Part shown: piece after piece, positions 25,561-35,019 of the stretch
How the letters are laid out: each line of letters begins with the position of its first letter
Position numbering within the stretch: the first letter of the stretch is position 1
Assembly (NCBI RefSeq): GCF_028288465.1
Contig: NZ_JAQBNR010000005.1
Location: 124,001-188,000 of the forward strand
Length of the DNA stretch: 64,000 nt
DNA from: Ferruginibacter sp.
GTDB taxonomy: Bacteria > Bacteroidota > Bacteroidia > Chitinophagales > Chitinophagaceae
Direction: 5' to 3'
Notes under the pieces: model-generated
What the model was told of the DNA's origin: nothing
The model's input: the letters and a program-made list of their open reading frames with translations, nothing else
The model's database searches: none
Translations under genes and position numbers: made by a program

Positions 25561-27317
25561 ATGAACACTATTAAGTCATTGAAACTTTCCGGTAATGCAC
25601 TAAAGGTGTTACAAAGCCGGTATCTTTTACACCAACATGGACTGGAGGAAACTCCGGAACAATTATTCAGAAGAGTTGCAAAAGCAGTGGCATCGGCAGA
25701 ACTAAAATGGGGTACGAACCAGGATGCTGCACGATGGGAAAATGATTTTTTTAAAATAATAGCAAACCTGTTGTTTCTCCCTAATTCACCCACACTGATG
25801 AATGCAGGCACGCCATTGAATCAGCTCAGCGCCTGCTTTGTATTACCTGTTGAAGATAGTCTTGACCAGATATTTACAAGCCTGAAAAATGCTGCCATCA
25901 TTCAGCAAAGTGGTGGCGGAACCGGATTTAATTTTTCACACCTGCGGCCCAAAGATGATCCTTTGACAATAACACAGGGAACTGCTTCAGGCCCGGTATC
26001 TTTCAGAAAGTATTTAATGCAGCCACAGAAAATATCCGGCATGGGGGAAAGAGAAGGGGCGCTAACATGGGCATACTCAATATCGACCACCCGGACATTG
26101 AAGAATTCATTCAATCAAAGAAAGAAATAAATAACCTGTCCAATTTTAATATTTCAGTCGGTATCAGCGATGCATACATGAATGCTGTAAAACTAAATGA
26201 AGAATGGTCCCTGGTGCATCCTAATACAAGGCAAGTTGTAAGAAGAATTAGTGCAAAAAAGTTATGGACAGATATTGTTGCAAATGCGTGGCAAACAGGC
26301 GATCCGGGTTTGGTTTTTCTCGATACCATCAATGCCGCCAATCCTACGCCGGCATTGGGAAAAATAGAGTCTACCAATCCCTGTGGCGAAGTGCCGCTGT
26401 TGCCTTATGAACCCTGTAATCTTGGTTCTGTTAATCTCTCCAAATTTGTGAAAATCAACAAAGGATGCAGCGAACTTGACTGGAAGGGGCTGGAGGAAGT
26501 GGTGAAAATTGCTGTTCGTTTTCTGGACAATGTTGTTGAAGTCAACAACTATATTATTCCTGAAATAAAAGCACTGGCATTGGGCAACAGAAAAATTGGC
26601 CTGGGCGTGATGGGATGGGCTGAACTATTGATTTTACTGGAGATATCCTATGATTCTGAGCAGGCTGTGCGCCTTGCAGAACAACTGATGCGTTTTGTGC
26701 AGGAAAAGAGCATGGAGGCTTCCGTTGCGCTGGCTGGTGAGCGGGGTGTTTTTCCTAATTGGGAAAAAAGTATTTATTATCCTGTAAAACCAATACGCAA
26801 TGCAACACGCACCAGCATTGCCCCAACCGGAACCATCTCAATTATTGCCGGCACTTGTTCATCCATTGAACCGTTGTTTGCCCTGGCTTTTCAGAGGCAG
26901 CACGTGCTAAATGAAGAAAGCCTTTTTTCATTGAATCAATTGTTTATAACTTATTTAAAAAAACACCATCTGCATTCAATGGAAATAATTGATGAAGTGA
27001 AAAAGCAGGGTGTTGCAGGAAGAATAGAAGCATTACCGGCAGATGTAAAAAATATATTCAAAACGGCATTGGAAATATCGCCGGAGTGGCATTTGAAACA
27101 CCAGCTTGCATTTCAGAAATTTACAGATAATGCCGTATCTAAAACCATCAACCTTGCAGAAACGGCGACAATAAAAGAGGTAGCCGATGTTTATAAAACA
27201 GCCTGGTTGCAGAAAGCAAAAGGCATTACTATTTTTCGTTACAATTCAAAAGATAAGCAGGTAATGTACCAGGGGATAAGATCAGGCAGCAAAGCATGCA
27301 AAGTATGTATTGAATAA
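25561..27317 (+). pseudogene. nrdJ: Class II (adenosylcobalamin) ribonucleotide reductase, split by one frameshift
   Basis: Two overlapping frames form one protein of about 585 residues. The first part (25561 to about 26001) has LFLPNSPTLMNAG and QLSACFVLPVEDS with the first redox Cys. One T appears missing at 26001-26003; restoring it gives NAATENIRHGGKRRGANMGI and the rest. The second part carries STNPCGEVPLLPYEPCNLGS, where the thiyl-radical Cys and its redox partner stand 11 residues apart as in Thermotoga NrdJ, NATRTSIAPTGTISIIAG, and a C-terminal CKVC pair for thioredoxin reduction. There is no ATP-cone. It would reduce ribonucleotides with B12 and without oxygen. If the shift is real the protein is dead; if it is a sequencing error the gene is intact. 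Confidence 0.9.
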
Positions 27318-27412
27318 ACAAATCTGCCTTAATTGCTGGATTAACACAACACAATAGGTGTCGCATTAATACACTTCAAAACCATCATCAACAGACACAT
27401 CTTTACAGGTTA

Positions 27413-28023
27413 TCATTGGGGGCGCACAATTTTTTTTCTTTCCTGTTTATTCTCTTTCATTTGCGGTCTAACCTTTACGGGCCGCCCGATGTCCTTTCCG
27501 TAATAATGGGGTGCCTGCGGTTGCCTGGGAACTGGTGCATTTCTTCGGGGTATTTCAATTTTTCGCAGGTCATTCATTTTGTCTCTATCTTCCGGTCTCC
27601 GGTAAACGGGATGCCGGTCGTTCTCGTTAAATCCCCGCATGGTGGAAAAATTGTTAGGTAGATGTTATGATAATAGTACCGTGGATAATGAGCTACATAA
27701 TATTGATGATGCATCCACGGCTGGTAAACATTCCATTGAAGGGAAATGACAAAACTGTTGAATAAATCATATCCGGCATAAATGGGAGGCAATACCGGCG
27801 AAAATGACCATTGACCATTATCAAGGTATATAAATTCCTGGTCAGATAAATCGTAGTACACTTCAATATCCGGCAGGTAATAGTATCGTACTCCATCAGA
27901 ATAAGGCGGAGCCCATGACGGATTAGAATATTGTACGCCGGCAGCTATATAAGAAGGCGTACTGCAACCACCTGATAAAATGGCTGACATGGCAACAAGA
28001 GTCAATTTTTTTAAGTATTTCAT
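27413..28023 (-). pseudogene. Hypothetical lipoprotein with Arg/Pro-rich tail, one frameshift
   Basis: ATG 28023 starts a lipoprotein signal (MKYLKKLTLVAMSAILSGGC; Cys20). The body is Tyr/Trp-rich (YYYLPDIEVYYDLSDQEFIY, QPWMHHQYYVAHYPRYYYHN). At the A5 run 27646-27650 (T5 on the coding strand) the frame shifts; adding one T restores STMRGFNENDRHPVYRRPED and a basic, Pro-rich tail to TGA-type stop at 27413. The type is frequent among unannotated Bacteroidetes outer-envelope lipoproteins. Function unknown. The break may be a homopolymer error. Confidence 0.65.
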
Positions 28024-28371
28024 GTCATTTTTTTTAAGATTCTTTACTACATCTTTCTGTATTGTATTTGATTCCCCCGGTCCGCAATCAGTACCTTTTA
28101 TAGCTGCAAATTATATTTCAGACGTTTCAAAAAAAATGACCTCTGGCAAAGCCCATAATGATGGACCTCATCGTTCTGCAGAAAGCCGTATTTGATTATC
28201 ATCAGGATTATGGCTAACTGTTGTCATAGCTATCGGTAATACAGAATAATAACTTTGAATAGTACTCACTCCGAAAGTGGTTTTATGATGCACGCATTGC
28301 CATTCAATCAACATTTGGCCGGATGCGGGCAGGGTTTGAAAAATATTGATTACTATTTCAAAGCGAATTAT

Positions 28372-28917
28372 ATGGAAACACTAACAGATAAGGATGCGTT
28401 GACCGTCATTCAGGAAAGGAAAAGTGTGCGCAATTATACAGGTGAGCCGGCGGGTAAAGAAGCAATAGATAAATTGCTTCGGGCGGCAATGGCGGCTCCT
28501 TCTGCGGTTCATATGATGCCCTGGAAATTTATAGTGGTAACGGATATAAAAAAGTTAGAAAAATTAGCTGGCGGTTTGCCATTTGCAAAGATGCTGGTCA
28601 AGGCGGGAACAGGTATTGTGGTATGCGCAGTTGCGACCGAAGCGGCAGGAAGTAGCGAAGAATTTGCGATACTCGATTGTACCTGCGCCAGTGAAAATAT
28701 TTTATTGGCTGCGGAAGCATTGGGTTTAGGCGCCGTGTGGACGGCGGTTTATCCCAATAAAGAACTGATGGATTTTGTAAGAAAGGAATTGGATATTCCT
28801 CAGCACGTAATTCCGTTGAATCTCATTCCGGTTGGTCACCCTACGGGAGATGAAAAAGCACTGGATAAGTTTGATGCAAAAAATATTCGCTGGCAAAAAT
28901 GGGGAGGTGATTTTTAA
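28372..28917 (+). CDS. Nitroreductase family protein
   Basis: From ATG 28372 (METLTDKDALTVIQERKSVR) the protein has 181 residues, usual for the family. RKSVRNYTGEP binds FMN phosphate, AAPSAVHMMPWKFIVV is the second FMN segment, and GLGAVWTAVYPN plus a final IRWQKWGGDF follow. Such flavoproteins reduce nitro or quinone compounds with NAD(P)H; physiological substrates are seldom known. Longer in-frame starts (TTG 28255, ATG 28285) would add 29-39 residues unlike the family. It opens a run of small plus-strand genes. Confidence 0.9.
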   Translation: METLTDKDALTVIQERKSVRNYTGEPAGKEAIDKLLRAAMAAPSAVHMMPWKFIVVTDIKKLEKLAGGLPFAKMLVKAGTGIVVCAVATEAAGSSEEFAILDCTCASENILLAAEALGLGAVWTAVYPNKELMDFVRKELDIPQHVIPLNLIPVGHPTGDEKALDKFDAKNIRWQKWGGDF

Positions 28918-28932
28918 TTAAAAAATTAACCA

Positions 28933-29337
28933 TTGTTCATAGAAGTAAATGATACTACATCGCTCCGTCAGATACAGGAAGTCTTTTCTGACTTTTACCC
29001 TTACCTGAAACTGGCGTTTTATGGAAAGGGCCATAAAAAATACCAGGCATCAAATGAAGCCGGGGAAATAGAACCGAATACGCTCATCGGAGAAATAAAG
29101 GCAACGCATGTGTCAGGTGTAATTGAAATGCTGCCCTTATATAAAGTGGCTGACGTGGAAAAAGAATTTCAGCAACGTTTTGGTCTGTCTGTGCAGGTGC
29201 TTCGCAAAGAAAAAAAAGGCTGGGAGCAAACAACTGGTATGGATGATTTTACTTTAAAAGAACTGAACGAACTGGGACGTAATTCATCCGACGAATTTAT
29301 AATGAATGAAGATGTACGGGATGACTTGGAATTTTAG
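28933..29337 (+). CDS. Hypothetical protein, probable TTG start
   Basis: The 134-residue protein begins at TTG 28933 (a stop is two codons upstream and there is no nearby ATG before TTSLRQIQEVF). Sequence features are RQIQEVFSDFYPYLKLAFYG, a GEIEPNTLIGEI turn and an acidic end DEFIMNEDVRDDLEF. No signal peptide or membrane segment. It lies 15 bp after the nitroreductase gene, so the pair is probably co-transcribed. I recognise no named family. Confidence 0.65.
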   Translation: MFIEVNDTTSLRQIQEVFSDFYPYLKLAFYGKGHKKYQASNEAGEIEPNTLIGEIKATHVSGVIEMLPLYKVADVEKEFQQRFGLSVQVLRKEKKGWEQTTGMDDFTLKELNELGRNSSDEFIMNEDVRDDLEF

Positions 29338-29402
29338 GGAAATATATTAAGCTGACCAACCGGAACGATCTGGCGCCAGCAGACAATTTAAAATGAAAAA
29401 CA

Positions 29403-29795
29403 ATGGCAACAAGTATTGCAGAGCACTACACAGATGAACTGGTTGACTGGGCACGCCTGATTGCTTTTTATGATCAGGAGGCAACAGAATTTGAAACTAA
29501 ACTGGAAGAGGTGATCCAGCGAAACTCTATCCCCAACATTGCCGCAAAAGTAGAAGAACAACAGGATAAGTTGAACATAGTATGGAAGAAGTTTAAAGGG
29601 CTGAGGAGACAAATACAAAAGCAGGTAGCTGCACTTAAAACTGACAGCACCTTCATTGATAATACCCGCATAAATACTGAGACAGCAAATAAGCAGAACG
29701 AACTACGCCTCTACATGCAACAAGCGGAAAGGGAATATATCGATGCTAAGTATTCCTGCTCTGGATTTTTATCGGCAACATTAAAAAAATATTGA
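29403..29795 (+). CDS. Hypothetical helical protein
   Basis: A 130-residue, almost wholly helical, charged protein: EHYTDELVDWARLIAFYDQE, then heptad-like IAAKVEEQQDKLNIVWKKFK and KQVAALKTDS, consistent with a coiled-coil hairpin. No signal peptide. Same strand as its neighbours, 65 bp after the preceding gene. The pattern recalls small cytosolic stress or hemerythrin-like helical bundles, but no metal ligands are evident. Function unknown. Confidence 0.55.
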   Translation: MATSIAEHYTDELVDWARLIAFYDQEATEFETKLEEVIQRNSIPNIAAKVEEQQDKLNIVWKKFKGLRRQIQKQVAALKTDSTFIDNTRINTETANKQNELRLYMQQAEREYIDAKYSCSGFLSATLKKY

Positions 29796-30030
29796 GAGAT
29801 ATGCAACGCAGTTGGCAGCTGAAATGATATGAAATACAGGTGTTAAAACTGCCGTTGCGGAAGTGGAACGGATGACGAAAACGTGATTCCATCATCAGGA
29901 TGCAATAGCAATTACCGGCTGATGGCCGGTAACGCATGAATACAGGAATAATAAAAGGTGGGCAATAACGCAGAGGCAGAAATACAGCCGGAGATTGACT
30001 TTGCGGAAGCAGCTACATGGGAACAGGCCA

Positions 30031-30504
30031 ATGATCTTACAAAATATGTATACAGTGAAAGTGAAACATGAGACAGTTCATTTATGGACATGCCCGAAAT
30101 GTAAGCGGCAATTTGAACGTAAAGGACAAATGCATTCCTGCAGGCTTTATGCTTTAGAAATGCATTTTGAAGGAAAACCTGCCGGAAAGTTGTTGTATGA
30201 AAAATTTAAGCGGGCGGTTAAGAAACAGGTAGGGGCTTTTAAAACAGAATCGCTGGAATGCTGTATTCATTTTGTGAGCACGTTCACTTTTGCAGCGGTA
30301 AAAATTGATAAAGACAGGATACGGGTAGATTTTGCCCTGGACCGGAATATCAAAAGAAAACGGGTTAAACAATGTGTTCAAATATCGGCGCAGCGGTACT
30401 TATTGGTAATAGATATTGTGAGCGAGGATGATATTGATAATGAGTTAATGGAGTGGATACAGGAGGCGTATGATAAAAAGCATGACAAGCACACCCTTGC
30501 CTGA
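30031..30504 (+). CDS. DUF5655-like protein with N-terminal zinc finger
   Basis: From ATG 30031 the protein has about 157 residues; an upstream TTG (29995) would add 12. LWTCPKCKRQFERKGQMHSC supplies a CxxC...HxC metal site, and the rest (FEGKPAGKLLYEKFKRAV, CIHFVSTFTFAAVKIDKDRI) matches the DUF5655 fold, related to nucleic-acid-handling or crosslink-repair-type small proteins. The role is unproven. It ends 17 bp before the zinc ribbon gene and likely shares its transcript. Confidence 0.7.
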   Translation: MILQNMYTVKVKHETVHLWTCPKCKRQFERKGQMHSCRLYALEMHFEGKPAGKLLYEKFKRAVKKQVGAFKTESLECCIHFVSTFTFAAVKIDKDRIRVDFALDRNIKRKRVKQCVQISAQRYLLVIDIVSEDDIDNELMEWIQEAYDKKHDKHTLA

Positions 30505-30530
30505 AATTTGTCAAATTTAAAATGATAAGT

Positions 30531-30797
30531 ATGGAAACAGAAACCTATTGCCAGAGTTGCAGTATGCCGTTGGATAATCCGGATCTGCAGGGCACAGAAA
30601 AAGATGGCAGTAAAAGTAATGAGTATTGTAAATACTGCTATCAGCAGGGTGCATTCATCAATCCCAACATGACATTGAAAGACATGACATCACTGGTGAT
30701 TACGCAGATGGAAAAAATGAATGTGGATTCAAAAATAATTGATATGGCGGTGAGCAGTTTGCCGAATTTAAAAAGATGGGCAGCCGGGCAACAGTAA
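30531..30797 (+). CDS. Putative zinc ribbon domain protein
   Basis: From ATG 30531 (METETYCQSCSMPLDNPDLQ) 88 residues remain. Two CxxC pairs, CQSC and CKYC, with the GTEKDGSKSNEYCKYCYQQG segment, are the mark of the short zinc ribbon family (PF12674-type), which ends in a helical region beginning MTLKDMT. Members are thought to bind metal; their function is unknown. Small spacing to the DUF5655-like gene suggests an operon. Confidence 0.85.
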   Translation: METETYCQSCSMPLDNPDLQGTEKDGSKSNEYCKYCYQQGAFINPNMTLKDMTSLVITQMEKMNVDSKIIDMAVSSLPNLKRWAAGQQ

Positions 30798-30881
30798 CCT
30801 TCTGCGAAGTGAATAGTAAATGATAAAGATGATATTGTTGATATGCATACTTTACCCGTAATGCCTGTTACCGTTGGTTTT

Positions 30882-31919
30882 TTAGTGACTTGGATCCATT
30901 ACCAGAACGGCAGCCCCGTGAATTTTTCCATTCCTGAGATCATTCAATGCTTCGTTTGCAAGATGTAAAGGATATGCCTGAGTTTCAGTTTGTATTGGTA
31001 CCTGTGCAGCCATTTTCAAAAAATTGTCTCCATCGCTGCGGGTAAGGTTTGCTACTGACCGGATCACTCTTTCTTCCCACAACAGCCTGTATGGGAACGA
31101 TGGAATATCACTCATGTGAATGCCGCCACATACTACAACACCACCTTTGTCTACAGCAAGCAACGCCTTTGGAACCAGGTTTCCTGCCGGAGCAAAAATA
31201 ATTGCCGCATCCAGCTTTTCGGGAGGAGATTGTTCAGAATCGCCTGCCCATACGGCACCCAATTTTAATGCAAATTTTTGTGCATCCATATCGCCTTCCC
31301 GGGTAAAAGCAAACACTTGCTTGTGCTGGTATTTTGCCAATTGAACCAGGATGTGTGCTGCGGCTCCAAAACCGTAAATGCCAATCTTAGTGGCATGTTC
31401 GCCAATCATCGTATACGATCGGTAACCAATTAGCCCTGCGCACATCAGCGGCGCACCTGATGCGTTGGCGTACTGTGGTGACAGAGGGAAACAAAACCGT
31501 TCATCGGCTACAGTAAACCCGGCATAACCTCCATTGATGGTGTAACCTGTAAACAATGCTTTTTCGCAGAGGTTTTCCTGGCCATTGCGGCAATACTTAC
31601 ATGTTCCGCAGGTATAACCCAGCCATGGAATGCCAATTATTGCTCCATTTTGTGTACGGGTTACTTCTTTACCCGTTTTTACAACCGTTGCAATTATTTC
31701 ATGTCCGGGAATCAGGGGGAGCTTTGGAGCTGTAAGTTCACCATCAACTATATGCAGATCCGTCCGGCAAACTCCGCAGGCGATTACTTTTGCCAGCACT
31801 TGTCTGGCAGAGGGCTGGGGGACAGGAAGTGTTCGCATGACCAAAGGCTGGCCGGTTCTTTCCAATACCATGCTCTGCATTGTTTCAGGTATTACTATTT
31901 TGTCAACGCTGTGAGGCAT
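30882..31919 (-). CDS. Zinc-dependent alcohol dehydrogenase (AdhA/AdhP type)
   Basis: I start at ATG 31919 rather than TTG 31949. The chain has the catalytic zinc ligands ACGVCRTDLHIVDG and GHEIIATV, the structural zinc cysteines CGTCKYCRNGQENLC, and the NAD-binding IGIYGFGAAAHILVQLAKYQ. It is a medium-chain dehydrogenase/reductase of about 345 residues that interconverts alcohols and aldehydes with NAD(P). Convergent with the zinc ribbon gene. Similar dehydrogenases sit in stress or anaerobic regulons of other bacteria, which fits this region, but that is inference. Confidence 0.92.
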   Translation of the reverse strand: MPHSVDKIVIPETMQSMVLERTGQPLVMRTLPVPQPSARQVLAKVIACGVCRTDLHIVDGELTAPKLPLIPGHEIIATVVKTGKEVTRTQNGAIIGIPWLGYTCGTCKYCRNGQENLCEKALFTGYTINGGYAGFTVADERFCFPLSPQYANASGAPLMCAGLIGYRSYTMIGEHATKIGIYGFGAAAHILVQLAKYQHKQVFAFTREGDMDAQKFALKLGAVWAGDSEQSPPEKLDAAIIFAPAGNLVPKALLAVDKGGVVVCGGIHMSDIPSFPYRLLWEERVIRSVANLTRSDGDNFLKMAAQVPIQTETQAYPLHLANEALNDLRNGKIHGAAVLVMDPSH

Positions 31920-31983
31920 GTCGTAAAAGTTTTTAGCCGGTGGGCCCAATAAAAATCTGACACTGCATGTGTTCAGGCGTACC

Positions 31984-32571
31984 TTAGTCTTTTACAAATT
32001 TACCAACCAACATTTCATTTTCGTGTCGTACGTGCAGTACATATATTCCTTTGGACAAACGAATGGTGGGTACATCTGTAATGAGATTGGTGATGGTAAT
32101 TTTTAGTATTTCCCTACCTTCGGTATTTATAATATCCATGCGTCCGTTAATGTAGGGAGTTTTAACATGCAGCATATTTTTTGCCGGGTTGGGCCAGATA
32201 AACAATTTGCCGGTTTCACTGAACTGCACCCAGTTTACCCATGAATATAAAAGCTTGCCTTTGCCGCCCACCTGCCGGATACGATAGTAAATCAAACCTT
32301 CTCCCGGTTGCTCATCTGTGCTTGAATAGCGGTGCGATGGTTGCACCGGTACAGACGCAATTTTTTTCCAGGTGCTGTTGTCCCTGCTTCTTTCCAATTC
32401 AAAAGGAAGCGAATCCATTCCGGGCGGCACGCTCCATTGAGTAAGCACGGTATGATTGGCCGTTGGCAAAACATCAAATAAAAAAGGTGGCTTGGTTTGC
32501 GAGTCGGCCTTACCGGGGCTGAATAATAAAAAAACAAAACTTACAACCATGATAATTTTAAAGCGCAACAT
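31984..32571 (-). CDS. Secreted protein with T9SS type A sorting domain
   Basis: The 195-residue protein has a signal peptide (1-23), a fibronectin-like domain (FELERSRDNSTWKKIASV to IYYRIRQVGGKGKL) and a C-terminal sorting domain KLFIWPNPAKNMLHVKTP ... GIYVLHVRHENEMLVGKFVK, the type A signal used for export by the type IX secretion system and anchoring. No catalytic domain is present, so it is a small surface or secreted adhesin-like protein. ATG 32571. Its neighbour on the same strand is only 64 bp away but functionally unrelated. Confidence 0.85.
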   Translation of the reverse strand: MLRFKIIMVVSFVFLLFSPGKADSQTKPPFLFDVLPTANHTVLTQWSVPPGMDSLPFELERSRDNSTWKKIASVPVQPSHRYSSTDEQPGEGLIYYRIRQVGGKGKLLYSWVNWVQFSETGKLFIWPNPAKNMLHVKTPYINGRMDIINTEGREILKITITNLITDVPTIRLSKGIYVLHVRHENEMLVGKFVKD

Positions 32572-32744
32572 AAGTAGTGATTTTGATAGCTAAGATAACA
32601 CTGTAGTGATTGCTGGAAAATGATTACGGGCAATAGAATGAATGATCCATATTATCTTCAGTGGCGGACGTTTTAAAAAGCCGTTCAAGATTTTATCACA
32701 CAGAAAAACTTGTCAGTTGCAGCTTGACAACTACCGGTAATTTT

Positions 32745-33590
32745 TCATAGTTTAATGAAGTGCGTTTCCAGGTAAGGCAGTACAATTAAATAGCAAAACA
32801 CAAAAGGTGCTGAGCCCAGTAATGAATCAAAGCGGTCAAGCATACCGCCGTGGCCTGGTAAAATGGTGCCGGAATCTTTAAGGTGCAGACTTCTTTTCAT
32901 AAGTGATTTTATAAGATCACCAAAGGTGCCTGTCACAATAATTATAACAGCCATCATTATCCAGCCCGAAAGACTGATAGTTTTAAAAAAATGTGCAGCA
33001 ATGCACGCCACCAGCAAGGCCGAGGCAGTTCCTCCAAAGCTGCCTTCCCATGTTTTTCCGGGTGAAATGCGTTCAAATAAATGATGCCTGCCAAAATATT
33101 TTCCGGCAAAGTAAGCGCCGGTATCGCTTGCCCATAGCAGAAAAAAGTATCCAAGAGCAATTGGAGATTGATATTGCCCCAAGGGTAAACATGTAACTGC
33201 GGTAAAAAAACAAAGGGGAACAGTGATGCAAATAATGCCAAGAAAAGTAAAGGCGATATTGTGGAAAGGATTTTCAGCCTTTAAAAAAAGTTCTGCAATA
33301 AAAACGCCAAACGCAACGGGGATATTTATCAACAGCACCGTCTGATTACTTTTTCCAGTGATAAACAAGGCTGAAGTAACCAGCATGCAAACTGATAAAA
33401 CAATACCCTGAATTTTTCCCGGGATAACTGCTGAAGAATGAAATAAGCAATAGAACTCCAGTAAACCAAGCAGGTTGATTACCATTATTAATAAAATAAA
33501 AGTGGCAAAGCTTAAACTTATTGCAACCATAATAATTGCAGCCAAGGCTATTCCAGTGATCGTTCGTTTTATTAAATTATCCGAAGCCAT
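32745..33590 (-). CDS. cdsA: Phosphatidate cytidylyltransferase
   Basis: I start at ATG 33590 (MASDNLIKRTITGIALAAII); the longer GTG frame adds 18 unlikely residues. Eight or so membrane helices are visible, and the CDS signature SLMKRSLHLKDSGTILPGHG with GGMLDRFDS near the end is complete, giving the Lys, Asp and Mg-binding aspartates. It makes CDP-diacylglycerol from CTP and phosphatidic acid in the inner membrane, the branch point for phospholipids. About 280 residues, normal length. It follows the cysQ gene by 60 bp. Confidence 0.95.
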   Translation of the reverse strand: MASDNLIKRTITGIALAAIIMVAISLSFATFILLIMVINLLGLLEFYCLFHSSAVIPGKIQGIVLSVCMLVTSALFITGKSNQTVLLINIPVAFGVFIAELFLKAENPFHNIAFTFLGIICITVPLCFFTAVTCLPLGQYQSPIALGYFFLLWASDTGAYFAGKYFGRHHLFERISPGKTWEGSFGGTASALLVACIAAHFFKTISLSGWIMMAVIIIVTGTFGDLIKSLMKRSLHLKDSGTILPGHGGMLDRFDSLLGSAPFVFCYLIVLPYLETHFIKL

Positions 33591-33653
33591 GGTTAACATG
33601 TTTAACTGTTTTATGCTGCAAGAAATAAGGTCATTGAAAACCACTTAACAGTA

Positions 33654-34478
33654 TCAGAAAGCTACAAAGGGTGGGTTTCTGAGATCTGGTTTATTATACA
33701 TAAGCTCTGATTTTAAATTGGTATGATACACACCGCGATTACAGGCATTTAGAATGGCATGGGCTGCAGCCGTATCCCATTCCATCGTTGTACCCCATCT
33801 CGGATAAATGTCCGCCCGGTTTTCAAGCAGCAGCATAAACTTAAGGGAGCTGCCCATTGATGTAACCGTAGCGTTTGTAAACCTGTTTATAAAAGTTGTT
33901 GTTTCGGGCGACTGGTGCGATCTGGATGCTACTATTGCCAGGTGTTCAATATGCAGCAGATCATTGTATTGTCTCCTGTTTTGTAATGCTGAAAATTGAG
34001 TCAGCTTACCTTTTTCATTTTTATAAGCACCGGTTTCTTTTGAACCAACATACAGCGTCTCAGAACAGGGCCCATAAATAACACCTCCTGACGGCGAATT
34101 TTTGTGCATCAATGCAATGTTAACCGTAAACTCGTCATTTTTACTGATGAACTCTTTAGTTCCGTCCAGCGGGTCTGTCAGCCAGAAATATTCCCATAAC
34201 TTTCGTTCGCTGTACACAATGTTCTTTCCTTCTTCCGAAAGAACAGGCAATCCTGTTTTGTTCAGATGATCCAGGATAATACTGTGAGCACACCGATCTG
34301 CTTTTGTCAGCGGAGAATGATCGCTTTTAATGCTGGCAGAAAAATCTCCGGACCGGTATACTTCCATAATAGCTTTGCCAGCTTCAACTGCTGAGCTTTT
34401 TGCTATTTCCAATAAATGCGGGACATCAGCCATTTTTGCTTCCTCTTTTTTAACACGTTTAAATTGAGATGGCTCCAT
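33654..34478 (-). CDS. cysQ: 3'(2'),5'-bisphosphate nucleotidase
   Basis: An inositol monophosphatase-fold protein of 274 residues (259 from the internal ATG 34433). Metal-site motifs are LSEEGKN, WLTDPLDGTKEFISKNDEFT (DPLDGT, the CysQ form with KEF) and WDTAAAHAIL near the end. It hydrolyses 3'-phosphoadenosine 5'-phosphate to AMP, recycling a by-product of sulfate assimilation and protecting exoribonucleases. ATG 34478 adds a lysine-rich leader QFKRVKKEEAK that CysQ does not need. Confidence 0.92.
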   Translation of the reverse strand: MEPSQFKRVKKEEAKMADVPHLLEIAKSSAVEAGKAIMEVYRSGDFSASIKSDHSPLTKADRCAHSIILDHLNKTGLPVLSEEGKNIVYSERKLWEYFWLTDPLDGTKEFISKNDEFTVNIALMHKNSPSGGVIYGPCSETLYVGSKETGAYKNEKGKLTQFSALQNRRQYNDLLHIEHLAIVASRSHQSPETTTFINRFTNATVTSMGSSLKFMLLLENRADIYPRWGTTMEWDTAAAHAILNACNRGVYHTNLKSELMYNKPDLRNPPFVAF

Positions 34479-34497
34479 GTGAAAGGCCCATTATTGC

Positions 34498-34800
34498 CTA
34501 GCGAAAATGGTTTCTTTCTTCCTTGTACCGGTGCAACTGATGTTCCAAATCCTCCATCACTTTGTGGAGCGCTATTTCGAATGTTTCTGCTTTATCATTT
34601 GCAAATAATGTTTTTTGTGGAACAGCCACTTGTGCCTCAACATGAAAATATTTTTTACGATCATCGTTTTCTTTCCTCAATACTACAAGGCTGTTCGTAA
34701 TACGGCTGTATATATTTTTCAGGTCGTTGAATTTTGATTGTATCAGTGATTCTAAATTGGCACCTGTTTGTAAGCCGGGAGATTCTATAGTGAGTTCCAT
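34498..34800 (-). CDS. hpf: HPF/RaiA-type ribosome hibernation factor (short form)
   Basis: A 100-residue protein with the ribosome-associated inhibitor A fold: beta strand ESPGLQTGANLESLIQSKFN, basic KENDDRKKYFHVEAQVAVPQ, and the helix FEIALHKVMEDLEHQLHRYK. It matches the short HPF/YfiA form that binds the 30S decoding and tRNA sites in stationary phase, stopping translation. Within the stress-type region this placement makes sense. ATG 34800; 19 bp upstream of the cysQ stop on the same strand. Confidence 0.85.
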   Translation of the reverse strand: MELTIESPGLQTGANLESLIQSKFNDLKNIYSRITNSLVVLRKENDDRKKYFHVEAQVAVPQKTLFANDKAETFEIALHKVMEDLEHQLHRYKEERNHFR

Positions 34801-35019
34801 AATCAGTATGTTTTAAAGATTAAAATTAAAAGAGTAATCAGGCTGGTTGCATGACCCGGATCATCTTTTTTGCTGATTGAAGGCAGCCTGCATGGGGGCT
34901 GAAAGTGAAATTGCCTTCGGTGATTTTCCTTTTTGCTTAATTGAAGAAATAGTAAGGAGTGTTCAATAAAAATAACGAAAGCAAAACCTGTAGTACTGAT
35001 TGGAATCAATCCCTTTACC

